The notes beneath the pieces are model-generated. The model had not been told where the DNA came from. It did not search any database and saw nothing but the letters and a program-made list of their open reading frames with translations. Below are positions 18,953-27,608 of a DNA stretch of 64,000 bases, one piece after another. The translations under genes were made by a program, and so were the position numbers. The DNA is from Pseudodesulfovibrio tunisiensis (GTDB taxonomy: Bacteria > Desulfobacterota > Desulfovibrionia > Desulfovibrionales > Desulfovibrionaceae): contig NZ_CP094380.1 of the NCBI RefSeq assembly GCF_022809775.1, forward strand, positions 806,001 to 870,000. The letters are read 5' to 3'. The stretch's first letter is position 1; the number at the start of each line of letters is the position of its first letter.

Positions 18953-20179
18953 CTATTTCGATGTCTTCCTGAACTGCTTGACCCAGGCGAGAAGCTTGGG
19001 TTCGATTCCCTGATCCTTGGGCTTGTAGAAATGCCTGCCCAGCAACTCTCCGGGCAGGTAGTCCTGATCGGCCCAGGACTTGGGAAAATTGTGCGGGTAG
19101 AGGTATCCCCGACCATATCCCCACTCCCGCTGAAGCGCGGTCGTGGCGTTGCGCAAATGCAGGGGAACCGGTTTCTGGCCGTTTTCACGTACTTCCTTCT
19201 GCGCGCTGCGATAGGCGGCATAGGTGGAATTGCTCTTCGGGGCCAGAGCAAGATACACGGCGGTCTGGGCCATGGGAATGAAGCCTTCGGGCATGCCGAT
19301 GGTCTCGATCGCCTGATGACAGGCCACCGCCATCTGCAATGCGCCGGGATCACCCAATCCGATATCCTCGGACGCCGAAATGATGAGCCTGCGGGTCACG
19401 AATCGCGGATCTTCACCGCCTTCGAGCAGACAGGCGAGATAATACAAGGCGGCATCCGGATCACTGCCGCGAATGGATTTGATGAGTGCCGAGGCAAGTT
19501 CATAATGTGAATCCCCGCCGCGATCACCGCGTACCACGATTTCGGGCAAAGCCTCGCGCAAGGATTCGGCATCACGCTGATCGCGTGGCAATTCCGCCGT
19601 GTATTCCAAAAGATTCAAAAGTGTTCTGCCGTCTCCACCAGACATGGCAGCCAGCAGTTTCACGCTTTCCTCGTCCAGCTCCAGAGACAGTTCTTCCAGA
19701 CCGCGAGCCGCAACCTGCTCCAGTTCCTCCCGGCTCAACGAGCGCAAGCGGAGGACATGCAGCCGCGAAAGCAACTGCCGGGTCACGGAAAACGAAGGAT
19801 TTTCCGTGGTGGTAGCCAACATGGTGATTTCCCCGGTCTCCAGAATCGGCAGGAAGAAATCCTGCTGCGCCTTGGAAAACCGGTGCAATTCGTCCAGAAT
19901 GAGAATGTCATGCCCGGGCAACCGCTTGCGAAGCTGGGTCAATCCGGCTTCGGGCGCACTGATGCGCAGAAAGGTCTTTCCAGTCAGTTTGGCCAGAAGC
20001 AGGGCAAGGGTGGACTTGCCGCACCCCGGAGGGCCGAACAGCAGCAGGCTCGGCATGCGCTTGGATTTGGCAAACGCTTCCACGCGGTTGCGGATATGAC
20101 TTTGTCCGATGAATTCCTCAAGGGATTTCGGCCGGATGCGATCCGCAAGCGGCTGTCCTTCACTTATTTCAAGTCTCAT
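18953..20179 (-). CDS. rarA: Replication-associated recombination protein RarA (MgsA) ATPase
   Basis: A 408-residue AAA+ ATPase related to clamp-loader subunits, acting at stalled replication forks. Walker A is LFGPPGCGKST, Walker B is ILILDELHRF, and sensor 1 is MLATTTENPSF. The C-terminal tetramerisation region includes SDPDAALYYLACLLEGGEDPRFV split around GGEDPRF, plus ASEDIGLGDP. Its ATG overlaps the rsmE stop by 4 nt, so the two are translationally coupled. Full family length. Confidence 0.95.
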   Translation of the reverse strand: MRLEISEGQPLADRIRPKSLEEFIGQSHIRNRVEAFAKSKRMPSLLLFGPPGCGKSTLALLLAKLTGKTFLRISAPEAGLTQLRKRLPGHDILILDELHRFSKAQQDFFLPILETGEITMLATTTENPSFSVTRQLLSRLHVLRLRSLSREELEQVAARGLEELSLELDEESVKLLAAMSGGDGRTLLNLLEYTAELPRDQRDAESLREALPEIVVRGDRGGDSHYELASALIKSIRGSDPDAALYYLACLLEGGEDPRFVTRRLIISASEDIGLGDPGALQMAVACHQAIETIGMPEGFIPMAQTAVYLALAPKSNSTYAAYRSAQKEVRENGQKPVPLHLRNATTALQREWGYGRGYLYPHNFPKSWADQDYLPGELLGRHFYKPKDQGIEPKLLAWVKQFRKTSK

Positions 20180-20918
20180 TTTTCAACCTGCCGTGCAAAA
20201 AATCCCAGCCCCAGGCAATACAGGGCTGCTGTTTCCCATCGCAAAATACTGTCGCCCAGGGTTACGGGTGCAAAACCACCGTCCATCAGGGCTTCGGCCT
20301 CGTCATCATCGAAACCGCCCTCCGGTCCGATGACAACCAGAGACGATCCATCCTCAAGATGTGCTGGCGAAAGGGGAAATTCCCGTTCCGCTCCTTCCCA
20401 GGCAACAAATTTCCGGTCGAAGCGCTCTCCGAATTCCAGCAATCCCGGCACGCCCCCGGCAACCGTATGCAACTCGGGCAGACACGGGTTGCCGCATTGC
20501 TGCTGGCAGCCTGAACACATTTTTCGGTCCAGACATCCTTGGGGCAATCAGGCATTCCGCCCTGACTGCGCGCCGATTGCCAGAAGGCGACGCCTCCGGC
20601 CCTCAGTTCCACGGCCTTTTCAAACAGAAACCCCCGTCGCGACGATTTGTTCCAGCCACAGGCCACGGTCACGGACGCGGCTGGCGGCTGGTGAAAATCC
20701 AGCTTCACGGCTTCAAGCACGGCCTTGTTTCTGGACGTTTCCGCCACGCGAAACAGGCCTTCGCGGCCACAGCCATCGAAAAGGCGAACAACATCATCGG
20801 TTCTGGTCCGCAGAACCTTGAGCATGTGCCGGGCCTCGGGGCCGTCCAGCAGAGTGGATTCACCAACAGAGGAAGGCCAGGCCGGGGAGGGAAGAAAAAA
20901 CGAATTCAGGCGGGCCAT
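20176..20918 (-). pseudogene. rsmE: 16S rRNA m3U1498 methyltransferase RsmE, frameshifted
   Basis: The gene reads as two overlapping frames. The N-terminal frame (from 20918) has GPEARHMLKVLRTRTDDVV, the FDGCG loop and FLFEKAVELRAGG, up to TEKCVQAA near 20505. The C-terminal frame then takes over, with QQCGNPCLPELH, the SPOUT SAM-binding motif VVIGPEGGFDDDEAEAL, and LGDSILRWETAALY, ending at 20176. The total span of 743 nt is 3n+2, so removing two bases near 20500-20508 restores a 246-residue protein of normal length. A one-base loss is the alternative. It may be a true mutation or a sequencing error. The enzyme normally methylates U1498 of 16S rRNA. It ends in an ATGA overlap with rarA, suggesting the gene was recently intact. 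Confidence 0.85.
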
Positions 20919-20969
20919 GTGGAGTCCTGATCCGCCCGGGGCGCATGATGCGACCCGGGCGACATCGGT

Positions 20970-22208
20970 TTATATTTCGTTGGCAATCAGATCGTCGTAG
21001 GTTTCGCGTTTGCGAGCCACGATGACCTTGTCGCCGTCAACAAGCAGTTCGCAGGCGCGGCGGCGGGAATTGTAGTTGGAAGCCATGGAAAACCCATATG
21101 CCCCGGCGGAATACACCACGAGCAGCTCGCCGCCCATGACCTCGGGCAGCTCCCTGTCGCGTGCCAGAAAATCACTGGACTCGCAGATCGGTCCGACCAC
21201 ATCCACCATTTTTGCCGGGCGGCCATGCTGCACGACCTCGGCAATGGTGTGATGCGAGCCATACAGGCTGGGGCGCACCAGATCGTTCATGGCGCTGTCC
21301 ACAATGAGGAAATTCTTGCTCGGCGTGGACTTGGCATACAGCACCTCGGTTGCGAGAATGCCTGCATTGCCGGCAATGACACGTCCCGGTTCCAGAATGA
21401 CCTTGAGCGGCAAACCGATCAGTTTTTCGCCGAGAGCCTTTCCGAACTCGGTGGGGTGGGGCGGTTCCTCGGCATCATAGGGAATGCCCAGACCGCCGCC
21501 CAGATCAAGATACTGGATGTCCAGTCCCAGATCACGCAACGTCCCGTAGAAATCGAGCAGTTTTTCCAGCGCTTCGAGAAAGGGATCGATGCTGGTGAGC
21601 TGGGAGCCGATATGGCAGTCCATGCCCACGGCCTCGACACCCTTCATGTCACGGGTCATCTTGTAGGCGCGCAGGGAGTTCTCGAAATCCAGACCGAACT
21701 TGTTCTTCTTCATGCCCGTGGAAATGTACGGATGGGTCTTGGGGTCCACGTCCGGATTGATGCGGAATCCGACCCGTGCCACCTTGCCCATGCTTTCGGC
21801 CACTTCATTTATCTTGACGAGCTCGGCAATGGACTCGACGTTGAAGGCATAAATTCCTGTCTCGAGGGCCTGACGGATTTCGGCTTCGGATTTGCCCACG
21901 CCGGAATACACGATCTTTTCCGGGGTGACTCCGGCCTTGATGGCCCGGTGCAATTCGCCGCCGGAAACAATGTCCATGCCTGCGCCCATCTCGGCCAAAA
22001 GCTTGAGGACGGACAGGTTGGAGTTGGCCTTGACCGAATAGCAGGTCATGTGATCCAGGCCCTTGAACGCAGAGTCGAATGCCTGAAAATGACGGCGCAG
22101 CGTGGCTGCGGAATAGACGTAAAGCGGCGTGCCATATTCGCGCGCCAACTCGGGAATACTCACGTTTTCGGCATACAGCGTGCCGTCGCGGTACTCGAAA
22201 TGATGCAT
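20970..22208 (-). CDS. lysA: Diaminopimelate decarboxylase
   Basis: A PLP enzyme of about 412 residues that converts meso-diaminopimelate to lysine. The PLP-lysine motif is YSVKANSN. Other family marks are SGGELHRAIKAG, DCHIGSQLT, LDLGGGLGIPY, EPGRVIAGNAG and the C-terminal GPICESSDFLARDRELP and YSAGAYGFSMASNYN. The start is ATG 22208 with AGGAG 8 nt upstream; a TTG at 22229 is possible. The dapL-like aminotransferase at 31439 would supply the pathway. It lies downstream of a small lipoprotein gene and mutS. Confidence 0.96.
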   Translation of the reverse strand: MHHFEYRDGTLYAENVSIPELAREYGTPLYVYSAATLRRHFQAFDSAFKGLDHMTCYSVKANSNLSVLKLLAEMGAGMDIVSGGELHRAIKAGVTPEKIVYSGVGKSEAEIRQALETGIYAFNVESIAELVKINEVAESMGKVARVGFRINPDVDPKTHPYISTGMKKNKFGLDFENSLRAYKMTRDMKGVEAVGMDCHIGSQLTSIDPFLEALEKLLDFYGTLRDLGLDIQYLDLGGGLGIPYDAEEPPHPTEFGKALGEKLIGLPLKVILEPGRVIAGNAGILATEVLYAKSTPSKNFLIVDSAMNDLVRPSLYGSHHTIAEVVQHGRPAKMVDVVGPICESSDFLARDRELPEVMGGELLVVYSAGAYGFSMASNYNSRRRACELLVDGDKVIVARKRETYDDLIANEI

Positions 22209-22238
22209 CTGGGTCTTTCTCCTTTCCAAAAAAGACGA

Positions 22239-22700
22239 TTAATCGATCTGAGACAGAGTCTCAAAAACCTCGGTGTACTCAAGGTCCATGCCGGACAGTT
22301 CGTTTTCCCCGGCAATGCGGAAGCGGTACTGCTTGTCGGGATTCAAGCCGCACACACTCACCGAAAGCACGTTTCCATTCAGGTCGAACCCCTTCTGGCC
22401 GCGGGCAAAATACTCGGCGGTTCGGGGCATGAACGGACAGCCTTCGCATCCGTCCCCCTCGTCAAGGCCAACGGATTCATACTGAACGTTCACGGCCCAA
22501 AGCCGATTCACGGCGCCGCTCACCCGAATGGAAAGCAGCAGGCAGTCGCCTTCGAACATTCCCTGTTCCACATGAAGGGAAAACCTGTCCTCCTTGGGCA
22601 CGGCGGAAGGCCATTCCTTCTTGCCGATGGCGCAGCCTGAAATCAGAAGCAGGGCCATGGCAAGCAGGGCAGCAGGCAGAATCACGGAAAAACGCATCAT
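22239..22700 (-). CDS. Small lipoprotein, unknown function
   Basis: A 153-residue protein with a signal peptide ending in the lipobox LISGC (Cys23), so probably a lipoprotein. The mature part looks like one immunoglobulin/fibronectin-like beta domain with a Cys-rich loop at GDGCEGCPFMP. It starts within an ATGA overlap with the mutS stop and ends 30 nt before lysA. I do not recognise a named family; such lipoproteins next to lysA are seen in Desulfovibrionaceae, but this is from memory only. Confidence 0.75.
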   Translation of the reverse strand: MMRFSVILPAALLAMALLLISGCAIGKKEWPSAVPKEDRFSLHVEQGMFEGDCLLLSIRVSGAVNRLWAVNVQYESVGLDEGDGCEGCPFMPRTAEYFARGQKGFDLNGNVLSVSVCGLNPDKQYRFRIAGENELSGMDLEYTEVFETLSQID

Positions 22701-25336
22701 TGCTCCATGTCGTCAAGCGTCTGCTTGAGCTGATTGAGCATGACCAACGCCTGAATCGGAGTCATGCCGTTCACGTCCACTTCCCGCAGTTGCGTGACCA
22801 CGGGATGCTCGGTCATTTCTTCCGGAATTTCCACCCTCGGTACGCCGAAGCCGGGCAGCAGGGATTGGGAGGCCCGATCCACAATCTTGCCCGAACGCTC
22901 ATCCTGCGATTTTTCTTCGAGCTTCGCAAGAATTTCCCGCGCCCGTTCAACCACGGGCCGAGGCACTCCGGCCAGCTTGGCCACCTCGATGCCGTAACTC
23001 CTGTCCGCAGGCCCGGGCACCAGCTTGCGCAGAAAAACAATGTCGCCTTTCCACTCCTTGACCGCAATGTTCAGGTTGCGCAACCCGTCGATGGAGCCTT
23101 CGAGACTGGTCAGTTCATGGTAATGGGTGGCGAACAGGGTTCGAATGCCACCCCGGGCGCGCGTGGAAAGTTCCTCGACCACGGCCCATGCCAGCGACAG
23201 GCCGTCATAGGTGCTGGTCCCGCGTCCGATTTCATCCAGAATGACCAGACTGCGCTTGGTGGCCTGACGAAGAATGCGGGCGGTCTCGGTCATTTCCACC
23301 ATGAATGTGGATTGCCCCTGCGCCAGATTGTCCGACGCACCGACCCGCGAAAAAATGCGGTCGGCCAGCCCGATGCGTGCGTGCCTTGCCGGGACATACG
23401 AACCGATCTGCGCCAGAATCACGAAAAGGGCAACCTGCCGCAACACCGTGGATTTACCAGCCATGTTCGGACCGGTGATGAGCAGAATCCGCCGATTTTC
23501 ATCGATCTGAATGTCGTTGGGGATGTAGTTGGCTCCGCCCATGGCGTCTTCCACAACAGGGTGGCGGCCTGCCTCGATTTCGATTTCCATGCCGTCGTGC
23601 AAATCCGGCCGGGTCCAGCCATTGACTCGCGCCACTTCCGCAAGCCCCTGCCAGTAGTCAAGGGATGCCACAGTGTCGGCCATGAACAGAAAACGGCTTC
23701 TGGCTGCGGCAAGCTTGTCGCGCAAATCAAGGAAAAGACGGTATTCCAGAGCTTTGCGTTCGTCCGAGGCCGAAAGCATCCGCTCTTCCATTTCCTTGAG
23801 CTCCGGAGTCACGTAGCGTTCGCTGTTCACCAGAGTCTGCTTGCGGATGAAATGTTCCGGTACCTGCCCCTTGAAGGCCTTGGACACGTCGAAGTAATAG
23901 CCGAAAACCTTGTTGAACCCGAGCTTGAGCTTGGGAATGGCGCTGTTTTCCTGCTCCTTGCGGTGCAGAGCGCGAATCTTGTCTTCACCGTGTTCATGCA
24001 GTTCGATGAGTTCATCCAGTGCAGCGTCATACCCCTTGCGAAACAGGCCACCGTCCGTGATGGCCGGAGGTGGACTGTCCACCAAGGCCCCCTCCAGCAC
24101 CTCGCACAGGTCCTCAAGGGAGTCCCAATTCCGGACAAGTTCTTCCATTGCCGGAGGCATTTCCCCTTCGGAACGCACAAGCGCGTCGCGGATCGTGGGC
24201 AGCATGCGCAGACTCATGCGCAAGGCAATGAAATCCTTGGGTGCGGCTCGGCCGAGAAAAATGCGCGTGGACAACCGCTCCAGATCATAGACCGAATCAA
24301 GCGCGGAACGAAGCTCGGTCCGAAGCATGTCGTTTTCATGCAGAAAGGTGAGGCAGGACAGGTTCTTTTCCAGCGGTCCCAATTCCCGCCAAGGCTGATG
24401 CAGACGGGCTTCGAGCAGGCGGCCACCCATGGGCGTCATGGTCCTGTCCAGCACCTTCCAGAGCGTGCCCACTCCGGCCTTGCCGTCCAGGCGGCGGAAC
24501 AGTTCCAGATTGCGTTCCGTGACCTCGTCCAGAAGCAGGTACTTGGTCATGTTTACGGGACGGAATTCGCCCAGATGTCCGAAATTGCCTTTTTGCGTCT
24601 GCTCCAGATAGGCGAGCAGGGCGCCGCAGGCGCGAACCAGTTCCGGCTTGTCTCCGAGATCCAGAGCTTCAAGCCCGGCGGTCTTCTGCACATCCCTGAG
24701 ACGACGGGCCGCTGCCGCAGCATCAAAATAGGAGCCGGACGGCGTGGTGGTCACCTGAGGCGACAGTTCGCCGAACTGCGGCGGCACCTTGGTTCCCTGA
24801 GGCAACAGCAGTTCCCGCGGATTGATCTTGACTGCCCATTGCCACAGCTCGGCCTGTTTTCTGGAATGCAGCCCGGACCATTGACCGGTTGAAAAATCCA
24901 GCCACGCCAAACCGCCGCGTCCCTTGGATTCACTCCAGAACAATGCGCCGAGATAATTGTGATTCTTGGCATTGAGATTGGCATCTTCCACAACGGTTCC
25001 CGGAGTCAGCACCCGGGTTACGGCGCGTTTGACCAACCCCTTGGCCAGCTTGGGGTCCTCGATCTGATCGCAGATCGCAATCTTGTATCCCTTGTCCAGA
25101 AGCTGGCTCATGTACGGCTCCACGGAATGGTGGGGCACTCCGCACATGGGAATCGGGTTGTCGTCCTTGGGATTCCGGCTGGTGAGCGCTATCTGTACGG
25201 CACGGGCCACGACTTCGGCATCTTCGAAAAAGAGCTCATAGAAATCGCCCATGCGGAAAAACAGCAAAGCATCCGGATGCTCATGCTTGAACTGCAAATA
25301 CTGTTCAAGCATGGGGGTCAGTTTTTTCTCGGCCAC
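22697..25336 (-). CDS. mutS: DNA mismatch repair protein MutS
   Basis: An 879-residue mismatch-recognition ATPase. The N-terminal mismatch-binding motif is seen at MGDFYELFFEDA (Phe and Glu of FYE). The connector, clamp and lever domains follow. The C-terminal ATPase has Walker A in LLITGPNMAGKSTVLRQVA and the signature segments DNLAQGQSTFMVEM and LDEIGRGTSTYDG. Translation starts at a GTG with GGGTGG upstream. Full length. It overlaps the following lipoprotein gene by 4 nt. Together with mutS2 at the left edge, the window carries two MutS-family proteins, with different roles. Confidence 0.97.
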   Translation of the reverse strand: MAEKKLTPMLEQYLQFKHEHPDALLFFRMGDFYELFFEDAEVVARAVQIALTSRNPKDDNPIPMCGVPHHSVEPYMSQLLDKGYKIAICDQIEDPKLAKGLVKRAVTRVLTPGTVVEDANLNAKNHNYLGALFWSESKGRGGLAWLDFSTGQWSGLHSRKQAELWQWAVKINPRELLLPQGTKVPPQFGELSPQVTTTPSGSYFDAAAAARRLRDVQKTAGLEALDLGDKPELVRACGALLAYLEQTQKGNFGHLGEFRPVNMTKYLLLDEVTERNLELFRRLDGKAGVGTLWKVLDRTMTPMGGRLLEARLHQPWRELGPLEKNLSCLTFLHENDMLRTELRSALDSVYDLERLSTRIFLGRAAPKDFIALRMSLRMLPTIRDALVRSEGEMPPAMEELVRNWDSLEDLCEVLEGALVDSPPPAITDGGLFRKGYDAALDELIELHEHGEDKIRALHRKEQENSAIPKLKLGFNKVFGYYFDVSKAFKGQVPEHFIRKQTLVNSERYVTPELKEMEERMLSASDERKALEYRLFLDLRDKLAAARSRFLFMADTVASLDYWQGLAEVARVNGWTRPDLHDGMEIEIEAGRHPVVEDAMGGANYIPNDIQIDENRRILLITGPNMAGKSTVLRQVALFVILAQIGSYVPARHARIGLADRIFSRVGASDNLAQGQSTFMVEMTETARILRQATKRSLVILDEIGRGTSTYDGLSLAWAVVEELSTRARGGIRTLFATHYHELTSLEGSIDGLRNLNIAVKEWKGDIVFLRKLVPGPADRSYGIEVAKLAGVPRPVVERAREILAKLEEKSQDERSGKIVDRASQSLLPGFGVPRVEIPEEMTEHPVVTQLREVDVNGMTPIQALVMLNQLKQTLDDMEQ

Positions 25337-25363
25337 GAGTCGCCCACCCTTTATTTACGTCTT

Positions 25364-26506
25364 TTATTGGGAAAAATCGGTCCTGAAGGCTATGGAATGC
25401 CACGTATGACAGCGCGGACACACGAAAAATACCTGATCGCGCTTGAGCCCGCATTTTCTGCAATAGAACCTGCGAACCTCGTGTGCACGAGCCAGAAAGA
25501 AATTCAACTGTTCCTTGAAGAAGGGAGTCAGGCTCTGCTCGTTTCTGGAAAGCTCGAAAAGTTCCAGCCGAGCCAGCCAGAAGTCCGGATGCAGCAGCAG
25601 CGCCTTTTCAAGCCATGTTCTGGCCTGGGAAATTTCATCGAAGCGAAGCAGTATCTTGGCGGCATAAAACAGGAGCAGCACATCCTGATCACGCTCTTCA
25701 ATGGCCGGAAGCACGGCCTTGAGAACATCCCTGGGAGAACACTCCCGACCTGTTGCCTCGTCGGCATCGGCCTGCCTGCGAGTTTCGGTCCGGTCCACCA
25801 TGCGATACAATTCATCCATGAGCACGAAGCACAATTCCGGCTCCACATTGCCCAGAGCTTCGGCAAAGACCGAAGCCAGCTTGGAACGATTGCCGGAAAA
25901 ATATGCCTGTTCGATCTTCTGCAACCATGCTTCAGGCGATCCGGGATAGGCTCGGAACGCATGCCGGAGAGCTCGAGCCCCCTGGGAATCCGCACCGTCA
26001 CGAAACCGTTCCTGAGCAAGACGGACATAGTAATGCGCCTGAGGCAGGGGAAGACCGAGCTGTCCGTAAGCCTCGGCAGCGCGTTCGAAATCGCTGCGCT
26101 GCGCGGCAAGACGGGCATTTTCCAGAAGAATGGCAGTGGGTTCGTATCCAAGGGAACGCGCTTCGGCAAAAGCGCTGGAAGCCCGATCCAGAAAACCTCC
26201 GCGCCGAAAATCGCGCCCAAGTTCAAACCAGGCACGGGCCTTGAATCTTGCATCAAGGCCCGGCCTGAGGATCAGACTGTTTCTGATCTGAATGGCCCGT
26301 TCTATCTCCCCTTGAGACCTGTACAGGCTGCCAAGGGCAAGGTAGATTTCCACCGCTTCGGGGTCGTTCTTGACAACGCGGCTCAGCTCCTCGATGGCGG
26401 CGCGGGTGTCCTGCACCGGAGGCGCATCGGCTCCTCCGGCCTCCCGGGCCATGTCGAGTTTCGGTGCAATGCCTGTCTTCTTGCGGCGGAAAAAATTCCA
26501 GGCCAT
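25364..26506 (-). CDS. lapB: TPR protein with C-terminal zinc ribbon, LapB/YciM-like
   Basis: A 380-residue protein made of tandem TPR helices (for example AVEIYLALGSLYRSQGEIERA). The C-terminal rubredoxin-type zinc ribbon reads CRKCGLKRDQVFFVCPRC, with four Cys ligands. In E. coli LapB directs FtsH to degrade LpxC and so sets LPS level. The N-terminal membrane anchor of the E. coli protein is not obvious here (MAWNFFRRKK and then hydrophilic). It lies 8 nt after the lapA-like gene, the same pairing as in enterobacteria. Confidence 0.85.
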   Translation of the reverse strand: MAWNFFRRKKTGIAPKLDMAREAGGADAPPVQDTRAAIEELSRVVKNDPEAVEIYLALGSLYRSQGEIERAIQIRNSLILRPGLDARFKARAWFELGRDFRRGGFLDRASSAFAEARSLGYEPTAILLENARLAAQRSDFERAAEAYGQLGLPLPQAHYYVRLAQERFRDGADSQGARALRHAFRAYPGSPEAWLQKIEQAYFSGNRSKLASVFAEALGNVEPELCFVLMDELYRMVDRTETRRQADADEATGRECSPRDVLKAVLPAIEERDQDVLLLFYAAKILLRFDEISQARTWLEKALLLHPDFWLARLELFELSRNEQSLTPFFKEQLNFFLARAHEVRRFYCRKCGLKRDQVFFVCPRCHTWHSIAFRTDFSQ

Positions 26507-26514
26507 ACGGATTC

Positions 26515-26880
26515 CTAGTTCTGTTCGTCCTTTTTCTCTTCCTCGGACGTGGCCGGAAGAGAAGGATCGTCATTGATGGGCATGGTGCGCAGGGAATTCA
26601 ACTCCTGCTCCAGGCTGGCCATGCGGGTGCGGCATTCCTTGAGCTTGGCGGAACCGCGAAACTTGTCGGCCAGAAAATACAGCATGGTCAGAATGGAACC
26701 TGCCGCGAACGCGATCAGCACGATCAGGTAGTAGGGCAGGGGAACCGACTTGAAGCTGGCGATGTAGGGAATATCCAGCACAAGCTGATTTGCCTGGGAC
26801 AAAAATGCGTCGTTCTGGTTGAAGAACAGGATGGACAGAACGAACAGAAGCACCAGAAAAAGGACTTTTACAAAACGCAT
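26515..26880 (-). CDS. lapA: LapA-domain membrane protein
   Basis: A protein of about 121 residues with two N-terminal membrane helices (FVKVLFLVLLFVLSILFF and LPYYLIVLIAFAAGSILTML) separated by a short loop, then a coiled-coil tail (LKECRTRMASLEQELNSL). This is the layout of LapA/YciS, the envelope partner of LapB. ATG 26880 has AGGAG 8 nt upstream. It is followed by the LapB-like gene and preceded by a HIT-family gene. Confidence 0.82.
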   Translation of the reverse strand: MRFVKVLFLVLLFVLSILFFNQNDAFLSQANQLVLDIPYIASFKSVPLPYYLIVLIAFAAGSILTMLYFLADKFRGSAKLKECRTRMASLEQELNSLRTMPINDDPSLPATSEEEKKDEQN

Positions 26881-26891
26881 GCACACTCTCC

Positions 26892-27377
26892 TTAGGCTAT
26901 TTCATCAAAAAGAGGCCTGAGCCTTCCGTACGTGGAGGCAAGGTGTTCGGGAATGACCGTGGTCTCTCCGAAAACCGCCATAAACGAAGCGTCGCCGCTC
27001 CAACGGGGCACAATCTGAAAATGCAGATGCGCAGCAATTCCCGCGCCGGCCGCATCGCCTATGTTGAGTCCCGCATTGATCCCCTGGGGGTTGAAGGCCT
27101 GCTTGAGGATTTTGACGCAGCGACGAACCCAGAGCATGCAGTCATTGGCCTCTTCCTCCGTCAGGTCCGTAATACAACTTACATGCCTGTACGGAGTGAC
27201 CATCAAATGCCCATTATTATAGGGAAATTTGTTCATGATGACAAAGCAGTGCCTGCCGCGGGCGAGCACGAGCCGTTCTTCATCCTCATCCGTGTGTTCC
27301 GGAATGCAGAACACGCATTCATCCGGTTTGGGTCCAAGAATATAATCGAGACGCCACGGCGCCCACAAAACGTCCAT
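26892..27377 (-). CDS. HIT-family hydrolase/phosphorylase
   Basis: A 161-residue histidine-triad protein. The catalytic motif is HLHFQIVPRW. An N-terminal CVFC zinc-binding pair and the conserved NKFPYNNGHLMV and NIGDAAGAGIAAH segments place it with the AP4A-phosphorylase/adenylyltransferase branch. Substrates are probably nucleotide adducts. ATG 27377 has GGAG about 8 nt upstream. It is upstream of lapA-lapB with a 231-bp gap to the next upstream gene, which holds nothing I recognise. Confidence 0.9.
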   Translation of the reverse strand: MDVLWAPWRLDYILGPKPDECVFCIPEHTDEDEERLVLARGRHCFVIMNKFPYNNGHLMVTPYRHVSCITDLTEEEANDCMLWVRRCVKILKQAFNPQGINAGLNIGDAAGAGIAAHLHFQIVPRWSGDASFMAVFGETTVIPEHLASTYGRLRPLFDEIA

Positions 27378-27608
27378 ACCGTATCACTCCAACTCAGATT
27401 TCACCAGTTCCAAGGCAATGCGAAAAAACAAAAAAAGCAACGCAACCGGAACCTTTCAAAAGTCGGGCAGGACGAGCCTGTCGCATTCCAATTCCATCAT
27501 CCGGAACAAGCCAGAGCCAAGCAACGGCGGGACCGGGGCTGCATAATGAAACAGCTTGGTTTATTTACACGTCTTGCCACAAGAGAGCAAGAGCCAACCA
27601 TCGGGAAA

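Noticed and set aside
22700..24892. 730-codon plus-strand open frame opposite mutS
   Set aside because: Antisense shadow of mutS with no recognisable domain.
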